A stretch of DNA of 64,000 nucleotides, taken from NCBI GenBank assembly GCA_029204225.1, contig CM055102.1, positions 32,476,264-32,540,263 of the forward strand. Reading direction: 5' to 3'. The notes under the pieces were generated by a model. That model worked only from the letters and a program-made list of their open reading frames with translations. It was not told where the DNA came from and searched no databases. The stretch comes from Diphasiastrum complanatum. Taxonomy: Eukaryota; Streptophyta; Lycopodiopsida; Lycopodiales; Lycopodiaceae. Below, piece by piece: positions 61,988-64,000 of the stretch; position 1 is the first letter of the stretch; every line of letters starts with the position of its first letter. A program made the translations under genes and the position numbers.

Positions 61988-64000
61988 ATGGCAACCTCAA
62001 ATGGAGTCATGTTGGAAGCCAATGATAGGCTTACCTCAAGTAACTATTCATTATGAAAAGTGAGGATGGAGTCACTTCTTGAGATGAATGATGTTTTGGA
62101 TATTGTTGTAGGTTTGGAGGAGAGATTAGCAACACAACAAGATCAATTGAGGTATGACAAGAGGGCCAAGAAGGCTCTACACATGATAAAGATGAATGTT
62201 ACCAATGAACTTCTCAAGGAAGTTGGTAAGTGCACATCATCTTTGGAAGCTTGGAATTCATTGAAGAAGCTTTATGAATCCAAGTCTGCTTTTAGAGTGT
62301 TGACTCTAAGAAGACAAATCTTTTCTTGTTTGCAAAAGAATGAAGAAAGTCCAAGTACTTTTGTTTTGAGAATGAAAGCATTGAATGATGAGTTAGCTTG
62401 CATAGATGAAAGCATTAAGGAAGGAGAGCTTATTCAAGTGATTCTTAATGGCTTGTTGGATACTCATTCTAACATTGTTCAAAGTATTGCTATTCAAAAG
62501 ACTTTGCCAAGTTTGATGGATCTTCAAGAGATCTTGATCAATGAGGAATATAGGCTTCAAGCAAGAGGTTGATCTACATCGACACTTCAAGAGGATGCTA
62601 TGTTCACAAAGGGCAAATTCAAGGGCAAAACCAAAAGCAAGTGGTCTAAAGGGCAAGATCAAGTGGATGCTTCTTCAAGTGGCAAAAAGAAGGATAGATC
62701 AAAGCTCAAGTGCTTCTATTGTGGCATCAAAGGACACTTTGCAAGTGAGTGCTACAAGAAGAAGAGAGATCAAGGAGACAAGCAAGGTAATCTTACTCTT
62801 GATGAGGATGGTTTGGATGTGCAAGATGCAAATGATGATGCTTTTGTGATGTCTTCATGTATGCTTGCTAATGATGGAGATCTAGATCCTTGGTGGATTG
62901 ATAGTGGAGCAAGTTCACACATGGCCTTCACAAAGAGTACTTCACTTCCTTGTTGGCATATGGAGATGACAAGAGGGTGATCTACACGGCCAATGATGGT
63001 GAGTGTGCAATCAAAGGGATTGGCACAATTCCTATTTCTCTCTCTACAAATAGGAATGTTCATTTGGAGGATGTCTTGTTTATTCCATCTATTACCAAGA
63101 ATTTGCTTAGTGTGAGTCAAATGCTAAGTAAGGGCCTCAAGGTGGAGTTTGATGGAGATGCTTGTTTGATCAAAAGGAAGGATGTCTTGATTGGAAAAGG
63201 TAAAAGGCAAGGGAAATTGTTCAAACTTGATGCTTGTGTTATTGCTAGCCAAGTTGGATGTGTTGCAAGGGAGCAGATTTCTATTCAAGAGGTTTGGCAC
63301 AAAAGGATGGGACACCTCAACTTCAAGTCATTGGAGGTAATGGCAAGGAAGAAGGTTGTGATTGGTCTTCCAAGTTCCTTAAGTAATGACAAGCATGTTT
63401 GTGAGTCTTGTGCTTTGTCTAAGTCACATAGACTACCTTATACTAGATCTATTTCTAGATCTACAAAGCCTTTTCAACTTGTACATTCGGATATTCATGG
63501 ATTTACTAAATTAGCAATAGTGGAGTTAAGATGTATGTAACATTCATTGATGATTTTAGTAGATTTTGTTGGATCTATCTACTAAAGAGCAAGGATGAAG
63601 TGTATGATGTTTTTGTCAAGTTCAAGAATGCAAGGGAGAACCAATTCTCCACAAAGATCAAGTGCTTGAGAGGTGACAATGGTGGCGAGTACATATCTAA
63701 CAAGTTCAAGGCCTTTTGTGATGAGCATGGGATCAAGAGGGAGTATACAGCATCAAGGACCCCACAACAAAATGGAGTGGCTGAAAGGAAGAATAGAACT
63801 TTATGTGAAAGTGCTAAAGCTATGAGGTTAAGTGCTAATCTTGACAAACCATTTTGGGATCAAGCTTTGTTGTGTGCCAATTTCTTGTGCAATAGGTGGC
63901 CGAGTGCTATTTTGGATGGAAGGACACCTTTTGAGATGCTATTCAAGAGGAGGCCGAGTGTCAACTTTCTAAGAACCTTTGGATGCACATGCTATGTCAA
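61988..64000 (+). pseudogene. Copia-2 gag-protease-integrase frame, broken
   Basis: ATG at 61988. A TGA at 62054 replaces the Trp of the family word NYSLWKVRME, and a second TGA at 62570 ends the next block. Then 62600-62980 holds the zinc knuckle CFYCGIKGHFASEC and protease DSGASSHM, with a small deletion-type frameshift near 62925. 62950-63510 carries VWHKRMGHLNF and CESCALSKSHRLPY (the integrase HHCC zinc finger) and HSDIHG with the first catalytic Asp. After another frameshift near 63515 the frame is open to the window end, with FIDDFSRFCW, LRGDNGGEY (second Asp), TPQQNGVAERKNRT (Glu) and FGCTCYV. All integrase catalytic residues are thus present. RT and RNase H lie beyond the window. Confidence 0.9.

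Larger units (their letters stand above)
60739..64000 (+). mobile_element. Copia-2: 5' part of a Copia element running off the window
   Basis: 5' LTR 60739-61388 (650 bp, TGTGAAAG...CTTTCACA), primer site from 61389, gag, protease and integrase. The window ends inside integrase. It is related to Copia-1 but has a normal, recognisable pol. It is inserted in the LTR fragment just to the left, and the target duplication would be about CTGGA. Mutations: two stops and about two frameshifts up to 64000, so the copy is defective, yet it is the better model for the family's ancestral proteins. Confidence 0.93.

Overview
The window reads as nuclear DNA of a land plant with a large, repeat-rich genome. 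It carries one spliced gene with plant-type GT-AG introns. Its reverse-transcribing elements use a tRNA-iMet-type primer site (TGGTATCAGAG). It also holds Copia, Ty3, Helitron and Ulp1-type relics and long GA/CT and TA microsatellites. No bacterial operon, CRISPR array, tRNA or rRNA gene was seen. I cannot name the species; a fern, lycophyte or other large-genome plant would fit, but that is inference.

Only one intact host gene is supported: an 11-exon, 689-codon ABCG half-transporter on the minus strand (7321-12951), of the ABCG11/12/13/15 (WBC, cuticular lipid export) type. Every splice junction was worked out by hand and the frame closes. Everything else is transposon sequence, relic coding sequence or featureless AT-rich DNA.

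Layout. 1-7.3 kb: non-coding DNA and an unrecognised coding relic split by a 1.24-kb foldback palindrome. 7.3-13 kb: the ABCG gene. 13-18.2 kb: mostly featureless, with one perfect 22-bp hairpin. 18.2-25.9 kb: a Ty3-like gag relic carrying a complete Copia element (Copia-1, 19274-25164, 651-bp LTRs, 5-bp TSD). 25.9-32 kb: dispersed repeat R1 copy 1 with a 58-bp-period motif array, a Copia relic, a UDP-glycosyltransferase fragment and large dinucleotide repeats. 32-33.9 kb: Helitron helicase relic. 33.9-42.6 kb: a nest of Ty3 elements in which element A (36380-40510) and a solo LTR (40516-41727) sit at the same CTTAC site of an older LTR. 42.6-51.5 kb: Copia scraps, a hairpin array, a spliced Ulp1-like peptidase relic and a CACTA-like end. 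51.7-56.8 kb: a decayed minus-strand Copia that has swallowed an antisense fragment of an FCP1/NIF-type phosphatase gene. 57.2-60.7 kb: R1 copy 2, a Ty3 LTR plus leader, and a piece of the solo-LTR family. 60.7 kb to the end: Copia-2, related to Copia-1, with an LTR that looks chimeric.

The points most worth following are these: Copia-1, whose pol has lost its catalytic residues yet stays open; an array of GTGCT/AGCAC hairpins in three Ty3 leader copies; repeated use of one CTTAC target; the LTR breakpoint between Copia-1 and Copia-2; and the captured FCP1 fragment.
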